A stretch of 64,000 nt of DNA from positions 1,798,001-1,862,000 of the forward strand of contig CAWFDX010000004.1 in NCBI GenBank assembly GCA_963814645.1, in the 5' to 3' direction. The translations under genes were made by a program, and so were the position numbers. The DNA comes from RYN-230 sp963814645 (GTDB taxonomy: Bacteria; Actinomycetota; Actinomycetes; Streptosporangiales; Streptosporangiaceae). This document shows, piece by piece, positions 1 through 7,402 of the stretch; within the stretch, counting starts at the first letter, position 1; every line of letters begins with the position of its first letter. Below the pieces are notes generated by a model. That model made no database searches. It was not told the DNA's origin and was given only the letters and a program-made list of their open reading frames with translations.

Positions 1-1
1 G

Positions 2-42
2 GCGACGCCGGGTGGCTACGGGGGCAAACCACCCGGCGTCGC
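2..42 (-). terminator. 14-bp hairpin ending the candidate small RNA
   Basis: Perfect inverted repeat: left arm 2-15 (GCGACGCCGGGTGG), right arm 29-42, 13-nt loop. It is the strongest of the three hairpins and the last on the minus strand, so it could serve as intrinsic terminator of the RNA and of the DUF3099 gene upstream. Any T-tract would lie outside the window. Confidence 0.45.
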
Positions 43-108
43 ATTCATCGGCGTTCCGACGGGGGCCCGGAACGCCGGCAGGTGCTCCGACGGGGGACCA
101 GAGCACCG
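2..108 (-). ncRNA. candidate small RNA with three C-rich-loop hairpins (6C-like)
   Basis: Read on the minus strand this stretch forms three consecutive perfect hairpins: arms 101-107 with 81-87 (7 bp), 69-76 with 50-57 (8 bp) and 29-42 with 2-15 (14 bp). The stems differ in sequence, yet all three loops (11-13 nt) contain the same heptamer CCCCCGT. Different stems with an identical loop motif point to a conserved RNA. A TAACAT box lies 7 nt upstream of the first hairpin. The actinobacterial 6C RNA family is defined by hairpins with C-rich loops, which is the closest known match, but here the C runs are five long and there are three hairpins, so the family assignment is an inference. The window edge hides what follows the last hairpin. 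Confidence 0.5.
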
Positions 109-114
109 CTATGC

Positions 115-120
115 ATGTTA
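115..120 (-). promoter_or_regulatory. -10 box of the candidate small RNA
   Basis: TAACAT on the minus strand, 7 nt before the first hairpin of the candidate RNA. A TTGATG lies 20 nt further upstream, which is longer than the usual -35 spacing. The box supports minus-strand transcription. Confidence 0.4.
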
Positions 121-195
121 CACCGAAACCCCCCCTTGTGCATCAAGACCGGATTAGAAGCAGATCTGGTCAGGCTGCACAGTCGGGCGGTCCGC

Positions 196-621
196 TCAGC
201 CCTTTCCCGGCTGATTTTCCTTCGCTGTTTCCCCGATAAACCCCTGGGAGGGCTGAGCCCCTGAGTCGCCGCTGCCCTGGGGCGGGGTTCCCGCTGGCCA
301 GCCGGCTGCGTCCGGCCGGTCGTACCGCTCCGGCAGCCGCGGCTGGTACTCCCGAAAGCCCCGGGTGCTGGCCTGTTCCCGGCCGCCGTTGGCCATCACG
401 ACGGCGAAATAGGGGATGGCGATAGCGCCGACCGCCGGAATCGCGGCGAACCAGCCTGCGCCCGCAACGAACAGGCCAACCGTCAGCGCAAAACAGGCGA
501 CCCGGATACCCATCATGATCAGGTAGCGGCGCTGCCGGGCGGCAATGTCCGCGGACAGCGACGGCTGCGCCTGAGTGACCAGCGCTACCTGGGGGCGGCG
601 GTTCCGCGGAACGGACTTCAC
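196..621 (-). CDS. DUF3099 membrane protein
   Basis: A 141-residue protein matching the actinobacterial DUF3099 family, whose function is unknown. After a short basic N-terminus comes an arginine-rich stretch and then two hydrophobic segments (about residues 36-56 and 60-78), so it is probably a two-pass inner-membrane protein. The tail is hydrophilic and rich in Gly, Pro and Asp. The GTG at 621 is chosen because a TACCTT box lies 6 nt upstream, giving a leaderless mRNA. A longer reading frame opens at 648 but would overlap that box. It stands alone, with an oxidase gene upstream in the same direction and the candidate small RNA downstream. Confidence 0.75.
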   Translation of the reverse strand: MKSVPRNRRPQVALVTQAQPSLSADIAARQRRYLIMMGIRVACFALTVGLFVAGAGWFAAIPAVGAIAIPYFAVVMANGGREQASTRGFREYQPRLPERYDRPDAAGWPAGTPPQGSGDSGAQPSQGFIGETAKENQPGKG

Positions 622-627
622 ACCTCC

Positions 628-633
628 AAGGTA
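628..633 (-). promoter_or_regulatory. -10 box, leaderless DUF3099 gene
   Basis: TACCTT followed by 6 nt (GGAGGT) and the GTG at 621. Confidence 0.45.
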
Positions 634-686
634 TGCCGCCCGGGGCACGCCCGCCAGCGCCGGGCCAGCGCTGGGTCAGCGCTGGG

Positions 687-1727
687 TCAGCCGGGTGCGG
701 CCAGGCCGGCCAGGCCGTCCACCGAGGCCGCCCCGGCCAGCGCCATGACGTGCGCCAGGTCGTCGGTGAAGCCGTCCAGCAGGGCCTGCACGCCGTCCGC
801 GCCGTCGCAGGCCAGGGCCCACAGCACCGGCCGGCCGAGGAACACCAGCCGGGCGCCGAGGGCCAGCGCGGCCAGCGCGTCCTCGGCCCGGCGGATGCCG
901 CCGTCCACCAGCACCGGCTCGGCGGGCAGCGCGGCGGCCACCGCGGGCAGCGCCACCGCGGTGGGCACCGTCTGGTCCAGTTGCCGGCCGCCGTGGTTGG
1001 ACACGATCACGCCGGCCGCCCCGGCGGCCACGCAGGCGGCCGCGTCGTCGGCCCGGAGCACCCCCTTGACCAGCACCGGCAGCCCACCGCTCAGCTCGCT
1101 GAGCCAGCCGATGTGCGCCGGGGTGACCGAGGCGGCCAGTTCGGTGCCGGCCAGGTCGGCCAGCGGCCCGATGTTGACCAGGAAGTCGGCCTCGGAGATG
1201 GGCGCGTCCGCGATCCGCGCCTTCCGGCCGACGAACGGGGTGTCCCCGGTCAGCACCAGGGCCTGTGCCCCGGCCGCCACTGCCCGGCGGACCAGGCCGA
1301 TCGTGATGTCCAGGTCGTGCATCAGGTACACCTGGAACCACCAGGCGCCGCCGGCCGCCGCCACCGCCTCGCCGACCTGCTCGATCGGGCAGGTGCTCCG
1401 GGTGGACAGCACGAACAGCGCGCCGGCCCGGGCCGCGGCGGTGGCCGAGGCGACCTCGCCGTCCGGATGGGCCAGCCGGTGGAATGCGGTGGGCGCGACC
1501 GCCAGCGGAGTGCGTACCCGCAGCTCCACCGGGCTGCCCAGCACTACGCTGGTGTCCACGGCCGACACGTCGCGCAGCACCCGGGGCAGGAACTGTATCC
1601 GCCGCCACGCCTTCTGGTTGGCCCGCAGCGTCGCCTCACGCCCGGCGCCGCCCGCGTAGAAGTCGTACACGTCCGGGCTCAGCCGGTCCGCGGCGCGCCG
1701 CTCGAGCTCGCTGACATCAGGAATCAC
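687..1727 (-). CDS. FMN-dependent alpha-hydroxy acid oxidase
   Basis: A 346-residue cytosolic flavoprotein of the lactate/glycolate oxidase family (LldD, lactate monooxygenase, mandelate dehydrogenase), which oxidises L-2-hydroxy acids to 2-oxo acids with FMN. The whole TIM-barrel is present: DFYAGGAG near residue 22, VAPTAFHRLAHPDGE near 77, the catalytic SNHGGRQLD at about 243-251 (His base and substrate-binding Arg), and the FMN-phosphate segment LVDGGIRRAEDALAALALGA. Slightly shorter than typical 360-390-residue enzymes because the lid loop is compact. Start is GTG at 1727. The natural substrate cannot be told. Divergent from dodecin, a flavin-binding protein, which may or may not be a functional link. 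Confidence 0.88.
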   Translation of the reverse strand: MIPDVSELERRAADRLSPDVYDFYAGGAGREATLRANQKAWRRIQFLPRVLRDVSAVDTSVVLGSPVELRVRTPLAVAPTAFHRLAHPDGEVASATAAARAGALFVLSTRSTCPIEQVGEAVAAAGGAWWFQVYLMHDLDITIGLVRRAVAAGAQALVLTGDTPFVGRKARIADAPISEADFLVNIGPLADLAGTELAASVTPAHIGWLSELSGGLPVLVKGVLRADDAAACVAAGAAGVIVSNHGGRQLDQTVPTAVALPAVAAALPAEPVLVDGGIRRAEDALAALALGARLVFLGRPVLWALACDGADGVQALLDGFTDDLAHVMALAGAASVDGLAGLAAPG

Positions 1728-1792
1728 ACCGAGATACCTTGCCGGAACACACAGCCCGGTGCCAGTGGCCGGGCCCCAGATTGGAGGCGCAG

Positions 1793-2005
1793 ATGAGCGA
1801 ACGCACCTACCGGGTGACCGAGATCGTCGGCACCTCGCCGGACGGCGTGGAGCCAGCTATCCGCAACGCGATCCGCCGGGCCTCGCAGACCCTGCGCCAC
1901 CTGGACTGGTTCGAGGTCACCGAGGTCCGCGGCCAGATCCAGGACGGCGAGGTAGCCCACTACCAGGTCGGCCTGAAGGTCGGCTTCCGCCTCGAGGACA
2001 GCTAG
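1793..2005 (+). CDS. dodecin, flavin-storage protein
   Basis: A 70-residue protein that matches dodecin over its full length, including the VTEIVGTSPDG start, the central helix with an NAI segment, and LDWFEV with the flavin-stacking Trp followed by VRGQI and the closing strand VGLKVGFRLE. Dodecins form hollow dodecamers that bind flavins or CoA and buffer free flavin. The ATG at 1793 has GGAGG at 1783-1787, which decides the start against a longer in-frame reading. Its stop TAG (2003-2005) is directly followed by the reverse-complement stop of tldE at 2006. Confidence 0.93.
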   Translation: MSERTYRVTEIVGTSPDGVEPAIRNAIRRASQTLRHLDWFEVTEVRGQIQDGEVAHYQVGLKVGFRLEDS

Positions 2006-3436
2006 CTAGCTGGCCTGGCTGACCGAGGACATGTTGAAGCCCTCGATGCGCAGCGGGGGCATGGCGCACCGGGTGAAATAGTCACCCCACTCGCGGGGCA
2101 GCGTCGGCCCGGTCACGCCAACCTCGGTCAGCCTGCTCAGCATGCCGACCGGGCTCTCGTTGAACCGGAAGTTGTTCACCGCCCCGGCCACCTCGCCGTT
2201 CTCCACCAGGTAGATGCCGTCCCTGGTCAGCCCAGTGAGCAGCAGCGTCTGCGGGTCCACCTCGCGGATGTACCACAGGCAGGTGAGCAGCAGCCCGCGG
2301 CTGGTCTCGGCCACCATCTCGTCCAGCGTCACCGCGCTGTCCGGCGGAGTGTCCGGCGGGCCGTCCAGCACCAGGTTGTCGATGGCCGGGGTGACCGGCA
2401 GCCCGGACAGCCCAGCGCTGTGCCGGGTCTGGATCAGCGCGGCCAGCTCACCGTCCCGGATCCAGTCGGTCGGGCCCAGGGCCAGGCCGTTGTCGAACAC
2501 CGAGGAGTCGCGGCTCGACGCGTGCGCGGTGACGAACGGCGCGCAGGTCAGCCCGGCCCGGGCCGGGTCGCTGCGCAGCGACACCGGCAGCCGGGCCAGC
2601 TGCTCGCCGACCCGGGTGCCGCCGCCCGGCTTGCTGAACACGCTCCGCCCGTCCAGCGCGTCCTTGGCCCCGGCCGACCAGTACAGATAGACCAGCAGGT
2701 CAGCCACGGCGGTCGGCGGCAGCAGCGTCTCGTACCGGCCGGCCGGCAGGTCCAGCGTCCGCTTCTGCCAGTCCAGCCGCTGGGCCAGCCCGGCGTCCAT
2801 CTCGGCCACGTCCACGTCGGTGAAGTCCAGGGTGCCCTGCCCGGCCCACGCGGACCGGCTCAGGTCGGCCGACTTGGCGTTCATGTCCACCTTGCCGGTG
2901 GGCTGGTCGTGCCGGAGCCGCAGCCCGGCCGAGGTGCCCAGGAAGCTGCTGGTCACGGTGTGCTCGGCGAAGCCGTACAGCTTTCGCCCGGTGGACTGCG
3001 CGGCCGCGAACGCGCCGCCCAGCTCGTCGGCGAACCGGCCGAACACCCCGATCTGGGTACCGGTGACCGGATCGTCCCACCCTGGCCCGCTCGCCCCCTT
3101 CATATCGAACGCCCCGGCCTGGCCGGTGCCGAGCAGCGGTGCGGCGTCCTCGGCGGGTGAACTCTCGCTGGCCGCCTGCTCGGCCGCCCGGACCACGTCC
3201 TCGACCTGGTCGTCGCGGACCCCGGCGCGGGACACCACGCCGGCCGACGCGCCCGCGGCGCCGCGGCTGATCGCGATCACGGTCAGCTGCCGGGACCGGG
3301 CCACGCCGTTGGTGGTCAGCGTGTTGCCCGCCCAGCGCAGGTTGGCCGTGGCCGACTCGTCGGCGAGGACTATGCAGTCGTCGCAGCGGGCCGCGGCCAG
3401 CGCCCGCTCGACCGTCTCCTGCGGCGTCGATGCCAT
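2006..3436 (-). CDS. tldE: TldE/PmbA family metalloprotease subunit
   Basis: A 476-residue protein of the PmbA/TldE half of the TldD-TldE protease. The family works as a heterodimer that cleaves unfolded or ribosomally made peptides. TldE lacks the metal motif and helps form the cavity. Visible family features are the N-terminal DDCIVLADESATANLRWAGN strand, the central VTSSFLGTSAGLRLRH region and the C-terminal LLLTGLTRDGIYLVENGEVAGAVNNFRFNESP stretch (residues about 405-436 of 476), split here by its conserved Gly and Asn positions. ATG at 3436 follows the tldD stop after 2 nt, so the pair is translationally coupled. Confidence 0.85.
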   Translation of the reverse strand: MASTPQETVERALAAARCDDCIVLADESATANLRWAGNTLTTNGVARSRQLTVIAISRGAAGASAGVVSRAGVRDDQVEDVVRAAEQAASESSPAEDAAPLLGTGQAGAFDMKGASGPGWDDPVTGTQIGVFGRFADELGGAFAAAQSTGRKLYGFAEHTVTSSFLGTSAGLRLRHDQPTGKVDMNAKSADLSRSAWAGQGTLDFTDVDVAEMDAGLAQRLDWQKRTLDLPAGRYETLLPPTAVADLLVYLYWSAGAKDALDGRSVFSKPGGGTRVGEQLARLPVSLRSDPARAGLTCAPFVTAHASSRDSSVFDNGLALGPTDWIRDGELAALIQTRHSAGLSGLPVTPAIDNLVLDGPPDTPPDSAVTLDEMVAETSRGLLLTCLWYIREVDPQTLLLTGLTRDGIYLVENGEVAGAVNNFRFNESPVGMLSRLTEVGVTGPTLPREWGDYFTRCAMPPLRIEGFNMSSVSQAS

Positions 3437-3438
3437 GG

Positions 3439-4956
3439 TCAGGCCCCCTCTTCCGTGGTGTTCAGCACGCGTACCCCGCGCATCAGCACGGCCGGGCAGC
3501 CGTGGCTGACCGGGGCGACCTGCCCCGGCTGGCCCTTGCCGCAGTTGAATGCCCCGCCGAGCATGTACGTCTGCGGGCCGCCGATCTCCTCCATCGAGTT
3601 CCAGAAGTCGGTCGTGGTGGCCTGGTAGGCGACGTCGCGGAGCTGGCCGTCCAGCCGGCCGTTCTTGATCTTGTAGAAGCGCTGCCCGGTGAACTGGAAG
3701 TTGTACCGCTGCATGTCGATCGACCAGCTCTTGTCGCCCTCGATGAAGATCCCATCGGTCACCCCGGCGATCAGCTCATCGGTGTCCGGGCCGCCCTCGG
3801 CGGGCTCCAGCGAGACGTTCGCCATCCGCTGAATCGGCATGTGCCCGGGGGAGTCGGCGAACGCACAGCCGTTGGACCGGGGCGCCCCGGTGAGCCGGGC
3901 GATCCGCCGGTCCAGCTGGTAGCCGGCCAGCACCCCACCGGAGATGAGGTCCCAGGACTGGGCGGCCACGCCCTCGTCGTCGTAGCCGATGGTGGACAGC
4001 CCGTGCGGCACCGTCCGGTCGCCGGTGACATGCATGACCCGCGACCCGTACTGCAGATGGCCGAGCTTGTCCGGGGTGGCGAACGAGGTGCCCGCGTAGG
4101 CCGCCTCGTAGCCGAGCGCGCGGTCCAGCTCGGTGGCGTGGCCGATCGACTCGTGGATCACCAGCCACAGGTTGGACGGGGCGATGACCAGGTCGTACTG
4201 CCCGGCCTGGACGGCCGGGGCGGCCAGCTTGACCGCCAGCAGCTCGGGCAACTCGGCCAGCTCGGCCGGGAAGTCCCAGCCGGTGCCGGTCAGGTACTCA
4301 TAGCCCCGGCCGGCCGGCGGGGCCAGCGTGCGCATGGTCTCGAACTGGCCGCTGGGCGGCACCGCGACCGCGGTCAGCACCGGGTGCAGCCGGACCCGCT
4401 GCTGGGTGGCCGTGGTCAGCCCGTCGGTGTAGAACTTGCACTCCCGCACCTGCATCAGCGAGGCGTCCACGTGATCGATGCCGGGGCTGGCCAGCAACCG
4501 GGCACTCCAGTCGCCGAGCAGCGCCAGCTTGTCCGGCACCGGGACGCTGAACGGATCCACGTCGTAGGCCGACACCCAGGTCACGTCGCCATAGCCGGGC
4601 TCATCAGCCAGCTCGATGCGTTCCGTGTTCATCGCCGCGGCCACCCGGGCGACGTCCACCGCTTCCTCCGCGGCACGAACCGCGGCGTCCGTGGTCAGGT
4701 CGACCATGGCCGCGAAGCCCCAGGTGCCGTCCAGCACCACCCGCACGGCCAGGCCCAGGTCGTCCGCGTCGAGCAGGGTTTCCAGGTGCCCGTCGGACAG
4801 CCCGATGTGCTGGCCGCGGATGCGTTCGGCGCGGAAGTCCACATGCTCCGCGCCGAGCTCGGCCGCCCGCTGCAGCGCGGCCGCGGCCAGCTCCCGCAGC
4901 GGGTAACCGGTGAACTCCGGATCGATGGTCTGAGAGTGCTGAGTACTGTGCTCCAC
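3439..4956 (-). CDS. tldD: TldD family metalloprotease, catalytic subunit
   Basis: About 505 residues of the TldD family, the zinc-bearing partner of TldE. The metal motif HESIGH (HExxxH) sits at about residues 267-272. The C-terminal Cys-containing metal-site region GGAFNCGKGQPGQ is also present. Family role, from E. coli: maturation of microcin B17 and degradation of CcdA antitoxin. In actinomycetes the pair is common and often without a known substrate. The start is best placed at GTG 4956 because TAGGTT lies 7 nt upstream. The more upstream TTG at 4965 overlaps that box. Divergent from fabG. Confidence 0.87.
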   Translation of the reverse strand: MEHSTQHSQTIDPEFTGYPLRELAAAALQRAAELGAEHVDFRAERIRGQHIGLSDGHLETLLDADDLGLAVRVVLDGTWGFAAMVDLTTDAAVRAAEEAVDVARVAAAMNTERIELADEPGYGDVTWVSAYDVDPFSVPVPDKLALLGDWSARLLASPGIDHVDASLMQVRECKFYTDGLTTATQQRVRLHPVLTAVAVPPSGQFETMRTLAPPAGRGYEYLTGTGWDFPAELAELPELLAVKLAAPAVQAGQYDLVIAPSNLWLVIHESIGHATELDRALGYEAAYAGTSFATPDKLGHLQYGSRVMHVTGDRTVPHGLSTIGYDDEGVAAQSWDLISGGVLAGYQLDRRIARLTGAPRSNGCAFADSPGHMPIQRMANVSLEPAEGGPDTDELIAGVTDGIFIEGDKSWSIDMQRYNFQFTGQRFYKIKNGRLDGQLRDVAYQATTTDFWNSMEEIGGPQTYMLGGAFNCGKGQPGQVAPVSHGCPAVLMRGVRVLNTTEEGA

Positions 4957-4963
4957 GAGTGGC

Positions 4964-4969
4964 AACCTA
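4964..4969 (-). promoter_or_regulatory. -10 box, leaderless tldD
   Basis: TAGGTT followed by 7 nt and GTG at 4956. Confidence 0.45.
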
Positions 4970-5030
4970 TCCCGGGCCTGCCAGGTACGCTCGCGGAGGC
5001 TGCCGTGAACGACGATCAGGAGGACCGCGA

Positions 5031-5736
5031 GTGAGCCGATCCGTCCTCGTTACCGGGGGGAACCGGGGCATCGGGCTGGCCATCGCCCGGCGCCTGGCGG
5101 CCGATGGTGATCAGGTCACCGTGACCTCCCGCTCCGGCGAGAAGGTTGAACGGGCTGACCACGGCGCCCTGCGATGTCCGGGACGCCACCTCGGTGGACG
5201 AGGCGTTCGCCGCGGCCGAGGCGGCCCAGGGGCCGGTGGAGGTGCTGGTCGCGAACGCCGGGGTGACCAGGGATCAGCTGCTCGCGCTGATGAGCGAGGA
5301 CGACTTCGCCACCGTGCTGGACACCAACCTGACCGGCGCCTACCGGGTGGCCCGGCGGGCGGTGCGCGGCATGATGCGGCTGCGCCGCGGCCGGATGGTG
5401 TTCATCTCCTCGGTGGTCGGCCTGCTCGGCTCGGCGGGCCAGGCCAACTACGCGGCGTCCAAGGCCGGCCTGGTCGGCCTGGCCCGGTCGCTGGCCCGGG
5501 AGCTGGCCCCGCGGAACATCACCGCTAACGTGGTGGCGCCCGGCTTCGTGGACACCGACATGACCGCGGTGCTGGCCGAGGACCGCAAGGCGGCCATCCT
5601 GGCCCAGGTGCCGCTGCACCGGCTGGCCTCGGCCGACGAGGTGGCCGCGGCGGTCGCGTTCCTGGCCGGCCCGGAGGCCGGCTACATCACTGGCGCGGTC
5701 ATCCCGGTGGATGGCGGCCTGGGTATGGGGCACTGA
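5031..5736 (+). pseudogene. fabG: 3-oxoacyl-ACP reductase FabG, frame broken once
   Basis: Short-chain dehydrogenase of the MabA/FabG1 type, which reduces 3-oxoacyl-ACP with NADPH. The N-terminal part (GTG 5031) reads VLVTGGNRGIGLAIARRLA, the Rossmann motif. From about 5146 the homology continues in the next frame: ANAG, catalytic Ser in ISSVVGL, YAASK (Tyr/Lys), and the C-terminal GAVIPVDGGLGMGH. Removing one G from the run at 5152-5154 joins both halves without any stop, giving about 234 residues. The downstream half alone would lack the cofactor site. With inhA 24 bp further on, this is the fabG-inhA operon of actinobacteria. An essential gene is unlikely to be decayed, so a sequence error is preferred. 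Confidence 0.82.
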
Positions 5737-5758
5737 GGGTCTAAGGGGCACTGAGGGG
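5727..5758 (+). repeat. 18-bp-period duplication at the fabG end
   Basis: GGGGCACTGAGGG occurs at 5727-5739 and again at 5745-5757. The first copy encodes the last residues and stop of fabG. The second supplies the AGGGG-type ribosome site of inhA. Confidence 0.6.
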
Positions 5759-5760
5759 AT

Positions 5761-6528
5761 ATGGGAATCCTGGACGGCAAGCGCATCCTGGTCACCGGGG
5801 TGCTCACCGACGCGTCGATCGCGTTCCACGTGGCCCGGATCGCCCAGCAGGAGGGCGCCGCGCTGGTGCTCACCGGCTTCGGGCGGCTCAGCCTGGTGGA
5901 GCGGATCGCCAAGCGGCTGCCGCAGCCGCCGCCGGTCATCGAGCTCGACGTGACCGACCCGGAGCAGCTCAGCTCGCTCGCTGAGCGGGCTGGCGAGCAC
6001 CTCGACGGCCCGCTGCATGGTGTGGTGCACAGCATCGGCAACGCACCGCAGACCGCGCTGGGCGGCAACTTCCTGGCCACCGAGTGGCCTGACGTGTCAG
6101 CCGCGATCCAGGTATCCACCTATTCCCTCAAGGCCCTGGCCGTCGCGGCCCAGCCGCTGATGTCCGCGGGAGGCTCCATCGTCGGCCTCGACTTCGACGC
6201 GTCCCGGGCCTGGCCGGCCTACGACTGGATGGGCGTGGCCAAGGCCGGGCTGGAGTCGTGCTCCCGGTATCTGGCCCGCTACCTGGGGCCCCAGGGCATC
6301 CGGGTCAACCTGGTCGCGGCCGGCCCGCTGCGCACGATGGCGGCCAAGAGCATCCCCGGATTCAGCGGCTTCGAGGACATGTGGGCCGGCCGGGCGCCGC
6401 TCGGCTGGGACCTCAGCGACCCGGGCCCGGCGGCCCAGGCGTGCGTGGCCCTGCTGTCCGACTGGTTCCCGGCCACCACCGGCGAGATCGTGCACGTGGA
6501 CGGCGGAGTCCATGCCGTCGGTGGCTGA
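5761..6528 (+). CDS. inhA: enoyl-ACP reductase (NADH), InhA type
   Basis: A 255-residue enoyl-[acyl carrier protein] reductase that carries out the last step of each fatty-acid elongation cycle. It starts MGILDGKRILVTGVLTDASIAFHVA in two family blocks (nucleotide-binding GxxxxxSIA), followed by SIGNAP, DFDASRAWPAYDWMGVAKAG with the catalytic Tyr and Lys near residues 153-160, RVNLVAAGPLRT and the C-terminal GEIVHVDGGVHAVGG. Closer to mycobacterial InhA/Streptomyces FabI than to E. coli FabI in the GFGRLSL and IPGFSGF segments. ATG at 5761 is preceded by GAGGGGAT. It forms an operon with fabG upstream, and purU overlaps its end by 17 bp. Confidence 0.92.
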   Translation: MGILDGKRILVTGVLTDASIAFHVARIAQQEGAALVLTGFGRLSLVERIAKRLPQPPPVIELDVTDPEQLSSLAERAGEHLDGPLHGVVHSIGNAPQTALGGNFLATEWPDVSAAIQVSTYSLKALAVAAQPLMSAGGSIVGLDFDASRAWPAYDWMGVAKAGLESCSRYLARYLGPQGIRVNLVAAGPLRTMAAKSIPGFSGFEDMWAGRAPLGWDLSDPGPAAQACVALLSDWFPATTGEIVHVDGGVHAVGG

Positions 6529-7402
6529 CCAGCCGGGTCCCGCCCGGCAGTTCGTGCTCACCCTGTCCTGCCCGGACCGGCCGGGCATCGTGCACGCGGT
6601 GGCCGCCTACCTGCACGGCTCGGGCTGCAACATCCTGGACAGCCAGCAGTACGCCGAGGTGATCTCCAACCACTTCTTCATGCGGGTCCAGGTGGAGATG
6701 CTGGACGGAAGCGTGCCGGATGGCACCGCGTTGCGGGCCGGGTTCCTGCCCATCGCGGACGAGTTCGGCATGGACTGGGACCTGCATGACCTGGGCATCC
6801 GGCCGCGCGTGCTGATCATGGTGTCGAAGGAGGGGCACTGCCTCAACGACCTGCTGTACCGCCGGGAAGCCGAGGCGCTGGCCATCGACGTGCCGCTGGT
6901 CGTCGGCAACCACCCTGACCTGGCCCGGCTGGCCGCCGGGCACGGTGTGCCGTTCCAGCATGTGCCGGTGGGCACCGACCCGGGCGCCCGGGCCGAGGCC
7001 GAGGTCACGCTGCTCGACCTGGTCAGCGCGCACCGGATCGATTTCCTGGTGCTGGCCCGGTACATGCGGATCCTGTCCCCGGAGGTGTGCGAGAAGCTGG
7101 CCGGCCGGATCATCAACATCCACCACTCGTTCCTGCCCAGCTTCCGCGGCGCCCGGCCGTACCAGCAGGCCTGGGAGTACGGGGTCAAGGTGATCGGCGC
7201 GACCGCGCATTACGTCACGGCGGAGCTGGACGAGGGCCCGGTCATCGAGCAGGAGGTGGCCCGGGTCGAGCACAACGCGTCACCGGCTCAGCTGGTCGCG
7301 CTCGGCCGGGATACCGAGCGGGTGGCGCTGGCCCGGGCGGTGCGCTGGCACGCCGAGCACCGCATCCTGCTGCACGGCCGCCGCACGGTTATCTTCAAGT
7401 AG
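6512..7402 (+). CDS. purU: formyltetrahydrofolate deformylase
   Basis: A 296-residue PurU, which hydrolyses 10-formyl-THF to THF and formate and so balances the one-carbon pool and feeds formate to purine synthesis. An N-terminal ACT domain (LTLSCPDRPGIVHAVAAYL, residues 14-95) is followed by a formyl-transferase domain with NDLLYR, the catalytic Asn-His block IINIHHSFLPSF near residue 199, and the catalytic Asp in ELDEGPVIEQ. The start ATG lies inside inhA. A second in-frame GTG at 6521 also overlaps it, so translational coupling to inhA holds for either start. Its 3' end overlaps the convergent helicase gene by 8 bp. Confidence 0.93.
   Translation: MPSVADQPGPARQFVLTLSCPDRPGIVHAVAAYLHGSGCNILDSQQYAEVISNHFFMRVQVEMLDGSVPDGTALRAGFLPIADEFGMDWDLHDLGIRPRVLIMVSKEGHCLNDLLYRREAEALAIDVPLVVGNHPDLARLAAGHGVPFQHVPVGTDPGARAEAEVTLLDLVSAHRIDFLVLARYMRILSPEVCEKLAGRIINIHHSFLPSFRGARPYQQAWEYGVKVIGATAHYVTAELDEGPVIEQEVARVEHNASPAQLVALGRDTERVALARAVRWHAEHRILLHGRRTVIFK

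Noticed and set aside
3430..5034. 534-codon open frame antisense to tldD
   Set aside because: Third-position GC bias explains it, and tldD has the HExxxH site.
5140..5165. Programmed ribosomal frameshift in fabG
   Set aside because: No slippery heptamer or downstream structure, and other genes show the same single-base changes in G/C runs.
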